A stretch of 64,000 bases of DNA from NCBI RefSeq assembly GCF_902459705.1, contig NZ_CABPRU010000011.1, positions 124,001 through 188,000 on the forward strand, in the 5' to 3' direction. The translations under genes were made by a program, and so were the position numbers. This stretch comes from Pandoraea terrigena. GTDB taxonomy: Bacteria; Pseudomonadota; Gammaproteobacteria; Burkholderiales; Burkholderiaceae. The notes below the pieces were generated by a model. The model was not told the DNA's origin. It searched no databases and saw nothing but the letters and a program-made list of their open reading frames with translations. Below are positions 25,321-35,047 of the stretch, piece by piece (positions within the stretch are counted from its first letter, which is position 1; each line of letters opens with the position of its first letter).

Positions 25321-26511
25321 TTAGCTACCGCCGATCGCTCCCAGCTGCGTCGTGACGCCATTGATTGCGTACATCAGGAAGCCCATAAGCGCGTACATTC
25401 CAATCTCGGCATAGAAGCCTGCTTTCTTGGCTTGACTGAGTGCATTTCGTTCGATTTCAACCGACCAGCGCTTTGTCAGGCGTCCTACCTTCTCGTGAAA
25501 CTCCTTCGCTACGGCGATCGAGCGAATGCGGTCGATGATGGCCGGGTTCGGAAATTCGAAGGGCGGTAACTTACCGTTTGCGCCTGTAGCTTCAAGCGCA
25601 TCAGCAAATTCCATCCCGCCCTCTGTCATGCGGAAACGGACATGCCAGAGTCGTTCCCTTAGCCATGGGCTCGCCGTTTCCATTTGGCGATCCAATGCGT
25701 GAACATCCGGGACGCCCGCGGCGACCAGTCCAGAAAATGACGAGAGCCACTTGTAGCCCTCGATATCGCGGTAGAACGAGTACGGGAAGTAGCGCTCCGC
25801 TTTGATACGATGCGGTCCAACCCAACGCGGAAAAGAGAAGCGCACCGCATAGACTAAAGCCACGCAAACTAGTGGCGGCACAATCGACAGCCAGGACTGC
25901 GACAAATCAGCCGCCTTGTACATAACAATGCCTAATCCTTGCACCTTGCTTTCCGGCAACCCTTGCACGATGCTCGGCATCACGTAAGCGCCCACGGCCC
26001 ACATCACACCATAGGTCATCGCGAGGTACAGGATTGGACGCACAGCGGCTGCCTTGTAGGCTCGGATCACTGACTCAACCCGATCATGCGAGTCGACGAT
26101 CAGATCGAAGGCGTTGATCAACTCCCCCGACATCTCACCGCCGGCGATCATGGCCGCTTCTTCACGTGGGACGGCGATCGCGATCGCGCGACGCAAGGGC
26201 AGTCCTTCGCGCATGCGCCGGCAGACGTTCTCGATCAGCGCCTGAGAGCTCTTTCGCTTTCGCTTGCGCAGGATGTCGGCAAAACCGTCCAGCGCATTCT
26301 CGACAGACACGCCGTTTTCCACTTGAGAGGCTAGGTGCATATAGAGCGCCTCCCGCGTCTTCCAGTCGAACGCCTTGCGGTCGGCCGCATCCGATAGCTT
26401 GCCCCACCATCCGGTTCGCTTGCGGGTCAGGATCCGATGTTTTCGAGGTGCACGGGGACGTATCCCGATAGCGCTCAGCATCTGCGTTAGTAGCCCGCCT
26501 GATTTAGCCAT
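25321..26511 (-). CDS. pilR: PilR inner-membrane platform protein
   Basis: A 396 aa GspF-family protein with two repeats of the T2SS-F domain, first about 50-165 (LASQVENGVSVENALDGFAD), second about 265-375 (FSGLVAAGVPDVHALDRQME), separated by membrane segments near 165-190 and 215-235, and a last one at about 375-390. It anchors the assembly ATPase PilQ in the inner membrane. Its start overlaps the end of pilQ by 8 bp. Confidence 0.9.
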   Translation of the reverse strand: MAKSGGLLTQMLSAIGIRPRAPRKHRILTRKRTGWWGKLSDAADRKAFDWKTREALYMHLASQVENGVSVENALDGFADILRKRKRKSSQALIENVCRRMREGLPLRRAIAIAVPREEAAMIAGGEMSGELINAFDLIVDSHDRVESVIRAYKAAAVRPILYLAMTYGVMWAVGAYVMPSIVQGLPESKVQGLGIVMYKAADLSQSWLSIVPPLVCVALVYAVRFSFPRWVGPHRIKAERYFPYSFYRDIEGYKWLSSFSGLVAAGVPDVHALDRQMETASPWLRERLWHVRFRMTEGGMEFADALEATGANGKLPPFEFPNPAIIDRIRSIAVAKEFHEKVGRLTKRWSVEIERNALSQAKKAGFYAEIGMYALMGFLMYAINGVTTQLGAIGGS

Positions 26512-28168
26512 TCACCACCTCCAGTGCCGGCCGGTCGAGCCCGTATTGACTGAGGTCCACGACGTCATGGAACATGTCCTTTGGCACGATTACGTCCACC
26601 ATTTCCGTTACGTGGTTCGGATCCACTCGCCCCGTAAGGACATGTCGGATGGCCGTCTCCAGGAGTGGGGGATCCGCGTCCGGACGGCGGTGGAAGTTGC
26701 GCCGCGCCATCGCGGTTCCGCGATGGATAAAGTCAGCCATGAGTTTCGCGTCGGTCACAACCACTTCCATGATTCCGAACCGGCTGCCAGTTCCCTCGTG
26801 ATTGCAGTGCTCGCAGCCCTCGCCTCGCACGTAGATCTGGCTCAGGTCGCCGTCTGTCGACCATGTTTTCAATGCGGCCATGACCGATTCACTCACGCGA
26901 CTAGGCGCGTCTTCCGCGCGCACGCGACAATGCGGGCATAGAGGGCTCAGCAGACGCTGCGCAACTACGCCCCGCACGACCTTCGGGTCGCAGAACATCG
27001 CGCGCTTTAGCTTCGTGATGTCCATCAGTTCGAGACGTTCCGGCCACAGGAATGCGTCGGACACGTGTAAGGTCGTCGTCACCTTGTGGCCTGTCGTCGA
27101 CGCCTCGAACGCCATAAGCGCTACCTCGGCGCCTCGGATTTCACCCGGAGAAATGATTTTGGGTGCCATCCGCAGCGCAGCAGCCATCGACTCAGCGTAT
27201 TGTTCAGCCGTAGCTGCCTTGTCCAGAGCATTTGTCACTGGAAGCTGCGTGGACCACTCTTCCGGAAACTCGATCGGGTCCGCGATCATGATTTGCTTAA
27301 GGTAAGGACGCACACGCGCCTCTTCCATTCGCAATTCGTAGTCGGTAGTCGACTTCCCGGCACCTGTCGGGCCGGTGATAAGCAAGATTCCGTCCGGCAT
27401 CGACATGATGTGACGCAGCTTTGCTATGTTCTGCTCCGTGAAACCCATCTTCGGTAGCAGAAAGTCGCCGCGCGGGGCCGGCGGAAATTTCAGGATCGGC
27501 AGGCCGGCACGACGCTCGGCCTTGACCGTGTTCGAATATTGCAAGCGCAGCACCATGAACTGGCCGCCCTGGGCAGCCGGGAACATCGGGCCACGCACGA
27601 TTCGGATCGACGTTATACCCGTGTCAGGATTGAGCTTTTCGCCCGTCACCTGCGCGTTCTGTCGCTCGTGGTCACGCCACTGCGAGTCGCCCGTGGTCAC
27701 CAGACCTTGCCAGATGGCGCGAACCAGCAACTGCGCCTTCTCCTGCTGATACTCGCGAAAGTGACGAAGGTCGTTGTTGACCGTCAGCTGCACAATGGCA
27801 TGTTGACCCCGCAGCAGGAAGTGGATATCGGATGCCCGGTAGTAAGCCGCACACTCAATGAGCTCAAGCGCTTCCCCTCGGTTCTCGTAGCCCTCTTGCT
27901 CGGACGTCTCGGCGTCGCGTTTGCTGTAACGAAGGCCGTGACCGTCCCGCAGTTGCATCACCTCCGCTAGGCCAGTGATATGCTGCTTGATCTCGAAGCC
28001 GGCGAACTTGTTGCGCTCGATCCACGTGAGGTAAAGCGGATCTTGCGCAGTTCTCTTGTCGACATGCGCAGTCATTGTCACCCGATCGAACGCGATATTC
28101 GACGCGATCTTTTCGGTTGGCGGGATGAACTGCCGCCGCGCTCCGCCTACGTCATTCCTAACGTCCAT
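26504..28168 (-). CDS. pilQ: PilQ pilus assembly ATPase
   Basis: A 554 aa GspE-family ATPase that powers pilus extension. Walker A GPTGAGKS (about 266-273), ADPIEFPEEW (Asp box), the GEIRGAE Walker B and TTTLHVSDAF (His box). Two CxxC pairs (CPHC, CEHC) form the zinc site near the C-terminus. Numbering follows ATG 28168, which has GGGGGTG upstream and overlaps the pilO stop; the longer frame to 28225 is unlikely. Confidence 0.9.
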   Translation of the reverse strand: MDVRNDVGGARRQFIPPTEKIASNIAFDRVTMTAHVDKRTAQDPLYLTWIERNKFAGFEIKQHITGLAEVMQLRDGHGLRYSKRDAETSEQEGYENRGEALELIECAAYYRASDIHFLLRGQHAIVQLTVNNDLRHFREYQQEKAQLLVRAIWQGLVTTGDSQWRDHERQNAQVTGEKLNPDTGITSIRIVRGPMFPAAQGGQFMVLRLQYSNTVKAERRAGLPILKFPPAPRGDFLLPKMGFTEQNIAKLRHIMSMPDGILLITGPTGAGKSTTDYELRMEEARVRPYLKQIMIADPIEFPEEWSTQLPVTNALDKAATAEQYAESMAAALRMAPKIISPGEIRGAEVALMAFEASTTGHKVTTTLHVSDAFLWPERLELMDITKLKRAMFCDPKVVRGVVAQRLLSPLCPHCRVRAEDAPSRVSESVMAALKTWSTDGDLSQIYVRGEGCEHCNHEGTGSRFGIMEVVVTDAKLMADFIHRGTAMARRNFHRRPDADPPLLETAIRHVLTGRVDPNHVTEMVDVIVPKDMFHDVVDLSQYGLDRPALEVVNG

Positions 28169-29474
28169 ACACCACCCCCGATATCTTCCAGTACGCCGCC
28201 CTGCCACCAGCCTTTCCGGCAACATCGCCCAGGTCCATTTCGCTCAAGCGAAGGCCCGGCACACTACTAAAATCCAGAGCAAACGGAGCCGCCGGAACTG
28301 AGAAGGAAAACTGAATTGCGGGCACGGGCGCTGGCTGAGCTTTGCCCAGCGCCGCAGCGCCGCGCTCCTTCGGAGGCGAACCCGGCATCGCGGATATAGA
28401 GACGGCGATTCCATGCTCCTGAGACCATAAGATCAGTGCAGCACGAGCGTCACGCAGCGCGATCGCATCGTCCTTGCCTTGCGGGCCGGGCGGCAACGGA
28501 AGCACCACCGACTGCGACGCGCCGTTTCCATCCTCGGATATAACAGCGTCTGGCGGAGCATAGGCAATGGTCGCGCCCGGTCCACGCTTCCAACCCACCA
28601 ATAACCGCGAACCCGCACAGTGAAACGTGACGAGTTGCCATCCGTTATGCCAAGGCGGCTGCGTGTAGACGGCCTGACGGCATGCATCAAGCCAGGCGGC
28701 TGGATTCGGCGACGAGCGCAGGATCTTTCCGGAGTCGGGCGCAGCGTCCTGCGCTGCCTTGCGAGCGTTCGCTGCTACCTGTGCGTGAACTAGAGCCTGG
28801 CGCTTCTGCTCCTTAACATTCGCGGAATGCTGGTAACTGAGGTACACGCCTCCCAGACACACAATTGCGGCCACGCCCCCCAACACGACACGCGCGGAAT
28901 ATCGTGACGCTGTCAGCGATTCAATACCAGTACGCTTTGCTCTCGCGCGAGAAATGAGCTCTTCAAGATTCCCGAGCGTACCGTTGACGTGGTTAAAGTC
29001 CTCGAGGGACCCGTGCTCCTGGCGGGCGCGCAGAATGTCCTCGTAGGAGCCGACGACGTCACCGTCCGGCATCATCCCGTAGTTGTCCCGGACTGCGATG
29101 TACCACCACAGTCCGTCCCCGAGGTCGAATGCCCCCGCCCACGGTACCTTATGGGAATCCGCCAACAGTGCCGCAAGGCTGTACACCTTGCTCGGCCACC
29201 CGCTGCTCAGCGCAGGGCTGAAACCCACCTGAATTGCTTCGTCGCCAACTCGACGCGCGATCCAGTCCGTGCCCATCGTTGCTGCTTCCTCCGCGAGCTC
29301 CGCGCGTTCGGGCTGCACCTCGTACGACCGCCAGCGCATGCCAATCAGCCATCTTCTGCGGCCGATCGTCACGATCTCAGCACGCCCAACAGAAGGCGGA
29401 GCGGCGCGCGCACTTGCGCCGTAGGAATCCCCGATGTATTTCAAATCTGCCATGTTCGTTTGGTCAGGAGCCAC
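28158..29474 (-). CDS. pilO: PilO pilin accessory protein
   Basis: A 438 aa protein of the R64 PilO family: a soluble N-terminal domain (WLIGMRWRSYE, then PSKVYSLAALLAD and GDGLWWYIAVRD), a single membrane segment at about 190-210 (VVLGGVAAIVCLGGVYLSY), and a periplasmic C-terminus. It belongs to the inner-membrane pilus platform. Starts are GTG 29474 or ATG 29453. Order here is pilP-pilO, reversed from R64 (O-P). Confidence 0.8.
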   Translation of the reverse strand: MAPDQTNMADLKYIGDSYGASARAAPPSVGRAEIVTIGRRRWLIGMRWRSYEVQPERAELAEEAATMGTDWIARRVGDEAIQVGFSPALSSGWPSKVYSLAALLADSHKVPWAGAFDLGDGLWWYIAVRDNYGMMPDGDVVGSYEDILRARQEHGSLEDFNHVNGTLGNLEELISRARAKRTGIESLTASRYSARVVLGGVAAIVCLGGVYLSYQHSANVKEQKRQALVHAQVAANARKAAQDAAPDSGKILRSSPNPAAWLDACRQAVYTQPPWHNGWQLVTFHCAGSRLLVGWKRGPGATIAYAPPDAVISEDGNGASQSVVLPLPPGPQGKDDAIALRDARAALILWSQEHGIAVSISAMPGSPPKERGAAALGKAQPAPVPAIQFSFSVPAAPFALDFSSVPGLRLSEMDLGDVAGKAGGRAAYWKISGVVYGR

Positions 29475-29482
29475 GAGAGCTT

Positions 29483-30226
29483 TTAATGCAACCCGAGGGG
29501 CATCGCGCCCAGGATCGCGTGATTCGGCTGCCCGCTCGACTGTGCCGAGAATTCTTGCGACGTCGCTCCCGCGAATTGGAGCGAGAACACCTTGCCGCCT
29601 TGAGCCACCATGACTTGTCCCAGCTGGATGCTCTCGATCTTGCCGAGACCGCGAACCGAGTCACCTGGGTGCACCGACACGCGTGCCCCTGCCCCTAACT
29701 GGATGTTTGCCGTCCAACGGCCATCAACCATACTGACTTCCTGAACAACCGCGTCACGTTGAATCAATGGCGAAGCGCCCGGAGCTGCTAACGGCTGGCC
29801 TTGCATCGTCATATTGGCTGCGCCGGCGAATGCCTGTGACACGCCGTTGTCGTTGAAGATTCCACGACGTGCCTGATCGAGCTTGTAGTGGAGTTTGGCG
29901 TTTTCGATTTGTACTTCCGTCAATTGGCTGTCGGCATGAATCGCATCCACCGACCGGTAGTAATTCGCCCAGGCAGGTCCCGTAGCGGTATCTCCAGCGA
30001 CACTGCGAGCAGGAGCACCGGCACTGGAAGCAACACCAGCGGCCGTTACTCTGCTGGGTGCGCCAACTGCAGACGTACTGGCGGGTGCTCCGAAATCCCA
30101 CGAGTCTGACGTGCCCGCCGGCGCGCTAGCCGCCGGCGCCGCAGCACTGGCGTTACCACCTAACATTGATACTGCGGCACCGAGCAGCGCGGCGCGCCAA
30201 ACATGCAATTTGAACCGGGTTTTCAT
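29483..30226 (-). CDS. pilP: PilP pilus biogenesis protein
   Basis: A 247 aa exported protein. Signal peptide about 1-30 ending NASA, an Ala/Ser-rich linker (30-85), then a domain with YRSVDAIHADSQLTEVQIEN and a beta-rich end with VHPGDSVRGLGKIESIQLG. This matches the R64-type PilP pattern, a periplasmic link between the platform and the secretin. GGAG precedes the start. It lies 15 bp after pilN. Confidence 0.78.
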   Translation of the reverse strand: MKTRFKLHVWRAALLGAAVSMLGGNASAAAPAASAPAGTSDSWDFGAPASTSAVGAPSRVTAAGVASSAGAPARSVAGDTATGPAWANYYRSVDAIHADSQLTEVQIENAKLHYKLDQARRGIFNDNGVSQAFAGAANMTMQGQPLAAPGASPLIQRDAVVQEVSMVDGRWTANIQLGAGARVSVHPGDSVRGLGKIESIQLGQVMVAQGGKVFSLQFAGATSQEFSAQSSGQPNHAILGAMPLGLH

Positions 30227-30241
30227 GGAGGTTCGTCTCCT

Positions 30242-31906
30242 TCAAAGAACGCGGGCGGTGATCACGATTGCAATCAACTTCTTCTGACGCCCACCATCAA
30301 CGCCCCCACCGAAGAGCCAGTTGGTCGGCGAACCCACGCCACTGCGGGTAACGGCCGAGTTGTCCTGCTGCAGACCCGCGAGCATCAGCGCTGCGCCTGG
30401 CGTTAGCGAAACGCTCTGCTGAAACGTTGCGGACGAAACGTTCGGCGTTTGAATGCTTGAGCCATTGCTCGAGGCGGTAGTAATGCCATTGAGAACCGAA
30501 TTTGTCATGTCCATCGAGAGCAGAATCCGGCCGTTCACGACTTGGGGCAAGAACGTAGCGGTGAAGCCCGTTGTTACGACCCCCGGAGTCAGAGTCGACG
30601 TCGACCCTACGTTGGCCGTGTTCGTCGTGCCACTTTGCGCCAGATAGGTGACCTCATTCGCGACCTGCATCGGTGCAGGCTGACCGTTCAGCGTGACGAC
30701 AGACTGCGTCACTGTCTCGGAGACTTGGCCAAGCGTTGACAGCGCATTGAATGCGAGCTGCGAGCCATTTAAGCTCGACGATTTACCCGCCGTTCCTGAC
30801 AGTACCAAAGGGGCAAGGCTCCCCGAGCTGGGTGGAACTCCAGGAGGCGTGAGCGACAGGCCATACATGGTCGACAGCTTGCTGTAAATGACGCTCGGGC
30901 TCCACGAATAGTTATCTCCGTGCGAGAGATTTACCGAGTAAACGGATACAGAGATCAGTACCTGCTGACTCAGCTTGTCCGTCAAGCTCTTGACCCATTC
31001 CTCGACGTGCTTGACCTGCGTGGGCGAACCCGTCACGGTGATACTGCCAAGCGACGGCTCGGCGGAAATTTCGGCAGCGCCGCTAGCGCTCGAACCGGCA
31101 ACCGTCTTCGCCGTTGCTGCAATCGTCTTCCAGACGTCTACGTCGTACGAATCGCCCGCAAGCGACTTGCCCGTTGTCGAACCAGTAGTACCACCCACCG
31201 TACCCGCACCGGAATTGCCATTGAGAGTACCCGGACCTGTCTGAGCAACGATCGAATTTTGCCCAGTGGATTTACGGTTGATCGCTGAGATATAGAAGGT
31301 CTTGGAGGTAGTCCGATAGAACCGCACCACGCCTTCGTCCATCTTCCACCACAGACCTGCTTCATTGGCAGCGAAGTCCAGCAGCCCCTTCACCATACCT
31401 TGGTACGAAACCCGCATAGTCGGAAGTGCTGCGTGAGCAATACTCCCGCCGGCCCCCTTCTGACTCGCTCCGGGAGCATTCAGCAATCCCGGCGGCAAAG
31501 GAAGTTGTCCGGACCCCGTCGTGTTCGCGTTGAGCGTGTCCCCGCCGCCCGCTCGTTGAACTTCCGAGATGTCGACGGGAAGCCCAACCTGCCGCGTGAT
31601 ATACGCAGCCAGCTCGGAAAGCGTGACTTTATTCGGCGGTTCCCATGCAATCTGGCGCTTCAGGATCGGTGAGATCTCTGGGCTAACCTGAACCGTGTCA
31701 CCAAGCAGCCAGGCGCCGGAAGTCCGCGAAACGACAGCATGCTCAAGCGATGCCTTTGCTTGCTCCTCGACGACCATATCGGCGGTCTTCGTTACCGCGT
31801 TGCCGGCATCCGTGATATTTGCGCAACCACCAAGGAAGGTTGCGGCGGCCATGGTGCCCAGAACGGCGCGCGATACCTTGGGCAGCGATTCGCTCATCTT
31901 ATTCAT
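30242..31906 (-). CDS. pilN: PilN secretin lipoprotein
   Basis: A 554 aa type IVB outer-membrane secretin. A lipobox FLGGC (Cys28) follows the signal peptide; an N1-like domain (STMRV-type, EAGLWWKMDEGVVRFYRTTS) precedes a Gly/Thr-rich linker and the secretin domain with the usual VTYLAQSG and FTATFLPQVV strands, then a C-terminal VSLTPGAALMLAGLQQ. It forms the ring through which the pilus exits. Ribosome site AAGGAAA. Confidence 0.88.
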   Translation of the reverse strand: MNKMSESLPKVSRAVLGTMAAATFLGGCANITDAGNAVTKTADMVVEEQAKASLEHAVVSRTSGAWLLGDTVQVSPEISPILKRQIAWEPPNKVTLSELAAYITRQVGLPVDISEVQRAGGGDTLNANTTGSGQLPLPPGLLNAPGASQKGAGGSIAHAALPTMRVSYQGMVKGLLDFAANEAGLWWKMDEGVVRFYRTTSKTFYISAINRKSTGQNSIVAQTGPGTLNGNSGAGTVGGTTGSTTGKSLAGDSYDVDVWKTIAATAKTVAGSSASGAAEISAEPSLGSITVTGSPTQVKHVEEWVKSLTDKLSQQVLISVSVYSVNLSHGDNYSWSPSVIYSKLSTMYGLSLTPPGVPPSSGSLAPLVLSGTAGKSSSLNGSQLAFNALSTLGQVSETVTQSVVTLNGQPAPMQVANEVTYLAQSGTTNTANVGSTSTLTPGVVTTGFTATFLPQVVNGRILLSMDMTNSVLNGITTASSNGSSIQTPNVSSATFQQSVSLTPGAALMLAGLQQDNSAVTRSGVGSPTNWLFGGGVDGGRQKKLIAIVITARVL

Positions 31907-31927
31907 GTGCGTTTCCTTTTCCTCGAA

Positions 31928-32422
31928 TTACTGCTGGGGGGCCACGCCCGGACCTTGTATGAGAACGGTGCGGTTACCGTCGAAAATCTTGGCACGGATC
32001 AGGGCACCGTTGGCTGCGAGCGTCTTCACGACGTCCGTCACCGCGCTAGGGAAGTCCCCCGTAAAGCTCGTCGCAGCTGCCGCAATCACATCGCGGGGCA
32101 TTTGCCAGACCACCCTCCAGCCCGCGCGTTTGGCCCAATCCTTGATTTCTTCGCCGATTGGGAAGCCTTCGCGAATAGTCCATGTGTCCGCAGGTTTCGT
32201 AGCCGACACGGCGGCGTTGATGGGCGCTGCCGGTAACGTCGCGCCAGATGTGACATCAGGAGCAGACGTGGAGCCAGCATCGGTCGCGGCTGTGTCGCTA
32301 CCCGCGAGCGGTTGCCATCCCGCCCGAGTGAGTACAGACGAATCGCTGGCCGCCCACGTCATCGAGGAACTAGCAGCAACCACGAGCGCGGCAATCGCCG
32401 TAGCCGCGGGACGAATGCACAT
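31928..32422 (-). CDS. pilL: PilL-like protein (TcpQ domain)
   Basis: A 164 aa periplasmic protein. Signal peptide (about 1-26, ending TWA), linker, then a TcpQ-like domain (WTIREGFPIGEEIKDWAKRA, then GWRVVW and VKTLAANGALIRAKIFDGNR), as in R64 PilL, which helps the secretin assemble. The start 32422 follows AGGAG; the longer frame is rejected. It heads the pil genes of the operon. Confidence 0.75.
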   Translation of the reverse strand: MCIRPAATAIAALVVAASSSMTWAASDSSVLTRAGWQPLAGSDTAATDAGSTSAPDVTSGATLPAAPINAAVSATKPADTWTIREGFPIGEEIKDWAKRAGWRVVWQMPRDVIAAAATSFTGDFPSAVTDVVKTLAANGALIRAKIFDGNRTVLIQGPGVAPQQ

Positions 32423-32481
32423 AGAAGACTCCTGTGGGCGGACCTGGGTCACGGACTGCCGGGTATGTGAAGGTGAGGAAA

Positions 32482-33627
32482 TCATGATGTACTGCCCTCG
32501 TGGTCGACAAAGCGAACTGACCGAGAGCGTGTAACGGTCACGCCGAAACCATCGGCGTCGACGACGAAGCTGTCGCCAGCCCCGCTGACACGGTAGTAGC
32601 GGCCTTTCTGCTTGCCCGGCACGACCTTGCCGTCGACTCGCACAGTGACCTTCTTCGTGCCTTCGGCCACGCGGAGGTAGACCGCACCTGACTCCGAGAA
32701 CACCTCCTCGAGGCCTGCTGCGTTATGGGTTGGGTAATGGAAGGTGTCAGCGATTTCGCGCGATACGATCACGCTCGATTGACCATCGCGGACAACGAAT
32801 TTTGGCGCGGCACTGATCGTCATGACGCTCGCACTGTCATCCCAAGACGACCCCAAATGCTTCCCATCTGCAGACGCAAACTGCATGGCCGCAGTCGGCC
32901 GCGCACGGAAGTGGATCTGGATGGATCCGCCGGAGCCATCCCGTATGCCGTCAGCGCCGAAATCTTTCGCGAGATACGAAATGTTCGGCGACGCTTCCTT
33001 GACGACTACTGGGGGTACGGCACCGGATGCCGGCGCTGCAGAAATAGCCGTGGTCGCAACCGACTGCGAAACAATGGGTTCGCCGACGACTGGCGGCCTT
33101 TTTCCGTCCGTATCGATACGTGCACTCACTCTGACGATAGGGCTTGTCAACGCAGGCGTAGCCGGTCTGTCGGCAGCATTTCCGCCGGCCGCGATGGTAA
33201 CCCCGGTGGCATACCCACCTGGCACCGCACGAAGGATTGAGTTCGCGTCCGCGCGTCCCGCCGGCGACGAGTTGTTGACGGCCTGCGCCGTCGGGGCGGA
33301 CGGCAATCCAGCATGCTGGACATGAAGCGTGATCGCCCCAGCACGGACCGTGAACGACTCTGGGGTACCCGGCAGGCGCAGGTACGGACCATCCGACAGA
33401 GCTCCTGCCACATTCGTGCGCGCGTTCCCGGATGGCTGGATGTACGTATCCTGGCCGTCATTAAAGACGAGCGTCGGCCGAACGTGCACTGGACCATCAA
33501 TCCGATAGCCGAAGTCGAGCGCAGGCGCCGCGTATGCGGTATTTAGCCCGATCACTAGGCCGGACACGAAGAAAACGCATGTGCTCCGCAGCGCAGTGCA
33601 GCTTCCAATATTCGGTCTCATCGCCAT
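32482..33627 (-). CDS. second VirB9/TrbG-like exported protein
   Basis: A 381 aa exported protein (signal peptide about 1-33). Residues about 36-110 (DFGYRIDGPVHVRPTLVFNDG then DTYIQPSG) resemble the C-terminal CagX-type domain of VirB9 just upstream (YGYEIKGDAHFRPIDVFDDG). After a Pro/Ala-rich linker a second beta domain appears to repeat the same plan (RDGQSSVIVSREIADTFHYP). Start overlaps the virB10 stop (TAATG); ATG 33621 after GGAGG is an alternative. It may extend the outer-membrane core or join channel and pilus. The family is not certain. Confidence 0.6.
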   Translation of the reverse strand: MAMRPNIGSCTALRSTCVFFVSGLVIGLNTAYAAPALDFGYRIDGPVHVRPTLVFNDGQDTYIQPSGNARTNVAGALSDGPYLRLPGTPESFTVRAGAITLHVQHAGLPSAPTAQAVNNSSPAGRADANSILRAVPGGYATGVTIAAGGNAADRPATPALTSPIVRVSARIDTDGKRPPVVGEPIVSQSVATTAISAAPASGAVPPVVVKEASPNISYLAKDFGADGIRDGSGGSIQIHFRARPTAAMQFASADGKHLGSSWDDSASVMTISAAPKFVVRDGQSSVIVSREIADTFHYPTHNAAGLEEVFSESGAVYLRVAEGTKKVTVRVDGKVVPGKQKGRYYRVSGAGDSFVVDADGFGVTVTRSRSVRFVDHEGSTS

Positions 33628-35039
33628 TACCTCCTGTAATACGGCGTAAGTGCAAGGTCATGACGAACCAAGAAGGTGAATTGGGTACCGCCGGAGCGCG
33701 TGATCGTAGGCGGGATGTCCTTGTTTCTTGAGAGCAGATTCGTCACCACCTGCTGCAGCGTTTGAGCGAAGATCGTTCCGCCCATTTGGCTAGTGCCAAG
33801 ACCTTGGTTTACCGTGACGTTCTGCTGGGTCGTATTGAGCAGAAGAGTCGCAGCCCCAATCACGAGCGCACTGCCGAAGATCTTCAAGAAGTGGCTGTTG
33901 ACGTCGCCCTCGAGACCACTCGAGCCATCCATCTCGCCACCTGGCGTACCCGACAAATCAATCCACGACCCGTCCGGCCGGACAAGGCGTGTCACCGCGA
34001 TAAGCACACGGCTTTGTCCCACACGGACATCGTGGTTGTATTCCCCCATCAAACGCGACCCCATGGGGATCATCAGAGAGTGACCGGTAAGGGTGTCGTA
34101 GACGTCGCTCGTCACCATTGCGGTTACTTGCCCTGGATTGTCGGTATCCAGTCCCGTCACGAGGACCGCGCGAACAGGCGTACCCTCCCCTACAATGGGC
34201 ATGGCTGGAGCCGCATGCATTCTCGTCGGCACGCCATCGTCGGCTTTCTGGGAAGCCAGCCACTGATCCTGCTGCCCCGACCGAGTGCTCACCCCTACTG
34301 CGCTCCCTCCCTGGCTGCCGCCGTACGCCGACGAAAGTTGCATGACACGGTCCATCTGCTTGTCCACCACGGACTGGTTCTCCCGCATCTGATTTTTCAG
34401 GTTCGCGGCAAGCTGCTCAGATGGCGACAGTGCTGGCGATGCGCGACCTGTGTCATTCGAACGAAGCGTCTGAACGTCGTTCGCCTGAAGCGGGGAAGCG
34501 GCGATTTGTGCTTCGCGCTCGGCTTTCGCATCAGCAGCTTGCTTTTCGGCTTGAGCCGCGGACGCTAACATCTGACCAGCAGTACCATTCGCACCGGCCG
34601 GTCCTGTCCCACCTTGCGCACCGATAGCGGCAGCAGCCGCTGCATTCGGATCCGGCGCCTTAGCACTGGTCGCGGAAGCTGACGCAGCAAGTGCGGCTCG
34701 CCGCCGCTGATCCTCTGCCTGGGCTTCAGCGTCCTTCGCACTTTTGACCACCTGTGCGCCTGCCGTATCTGATGGCGTGAACGTATCAGTGCTTTTCCTG
34801 CGGTGAGACATCGGCGTGTTAGGCATGCCATAGAGGTAATACAGTCCACCACCAAGCAGTGACACGACTATTAGAAAGCCTATGGTCTTGCCCTGCTTCC
34901 GCTTCCCGCGCGTCAGGTCCTCTGTCGCTTCGCGATCAGGAGACTGGAGGGAATCCGGAATGTCGTTGCGGTCCACCCGCCTACGGGCAGGGTTGCCTTG
35001 CTCGAACGGCGACTCATGGACCTCTAACTCGTCAGACAT
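33627..35039 (-). CDS. virB10: VirB10/TrbI core protein
   Basis: A 470 aa inner-to-outer membrane protein of the mating channel. Cytoplasmic N-terminus of about 50 residues, one membrane segment (about 51-70), an Ala/Gln-rich periplasmic stalk with coiled coil, then the conserved TrbI beta-barrel domain (AVLVTGLDTDNPGQVTAMV, LMIPMGSRLMGEYNHDVRVG, RLVRPDGSWIDLSGTPGG). It spans both membranes and senses energy from the ATPases. GAGG precedes the start. Located 9 bp after virB9. Confidence 0.92.
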   Translation of the reverse strand: MSDELEVHESPFEQGNPARRRVDRNDIPDSLQSPDREATEDLTRGKRKQGKTIGFLIVVSLLGGGLYYLYGMPNTPMSHRRKSTDTFTPSDTAGAQVVKSAKDAEAQAEDQRRRAALAASASATSAKAPDPNAAAAAAIGAQGGTGPAGANGTAGQMLASAAQAEKQAADAKAEREAQIAASPLQANDVQTLRSNDTGRASPALSPSEQLAANLKNQMRENQSVVDKQMDRVMQLSSAYGGSQGGSAVGVSTRSGQQDQWLASQKADDGVPTRMHAAPAMPIVGEGTPVRAVLVTGLDTDNPGQVTAMVTSDVYDTLTGHSLMIPMGSRLMGEYNHDVRVGQSRVLIAVTRLVRPDGSWIDLSGTPGGEMDGSSGLEGDVNSHFLKIFGSALVIGAATLLLNTTQQNVTVNQGLGTSQMGGTIFAQTLQQVVTNLLSRNKDIPPTITRSGGTQFTFLVRHDLALTPYYRR

Positions 35040-35047
35040 CTTTGGCC

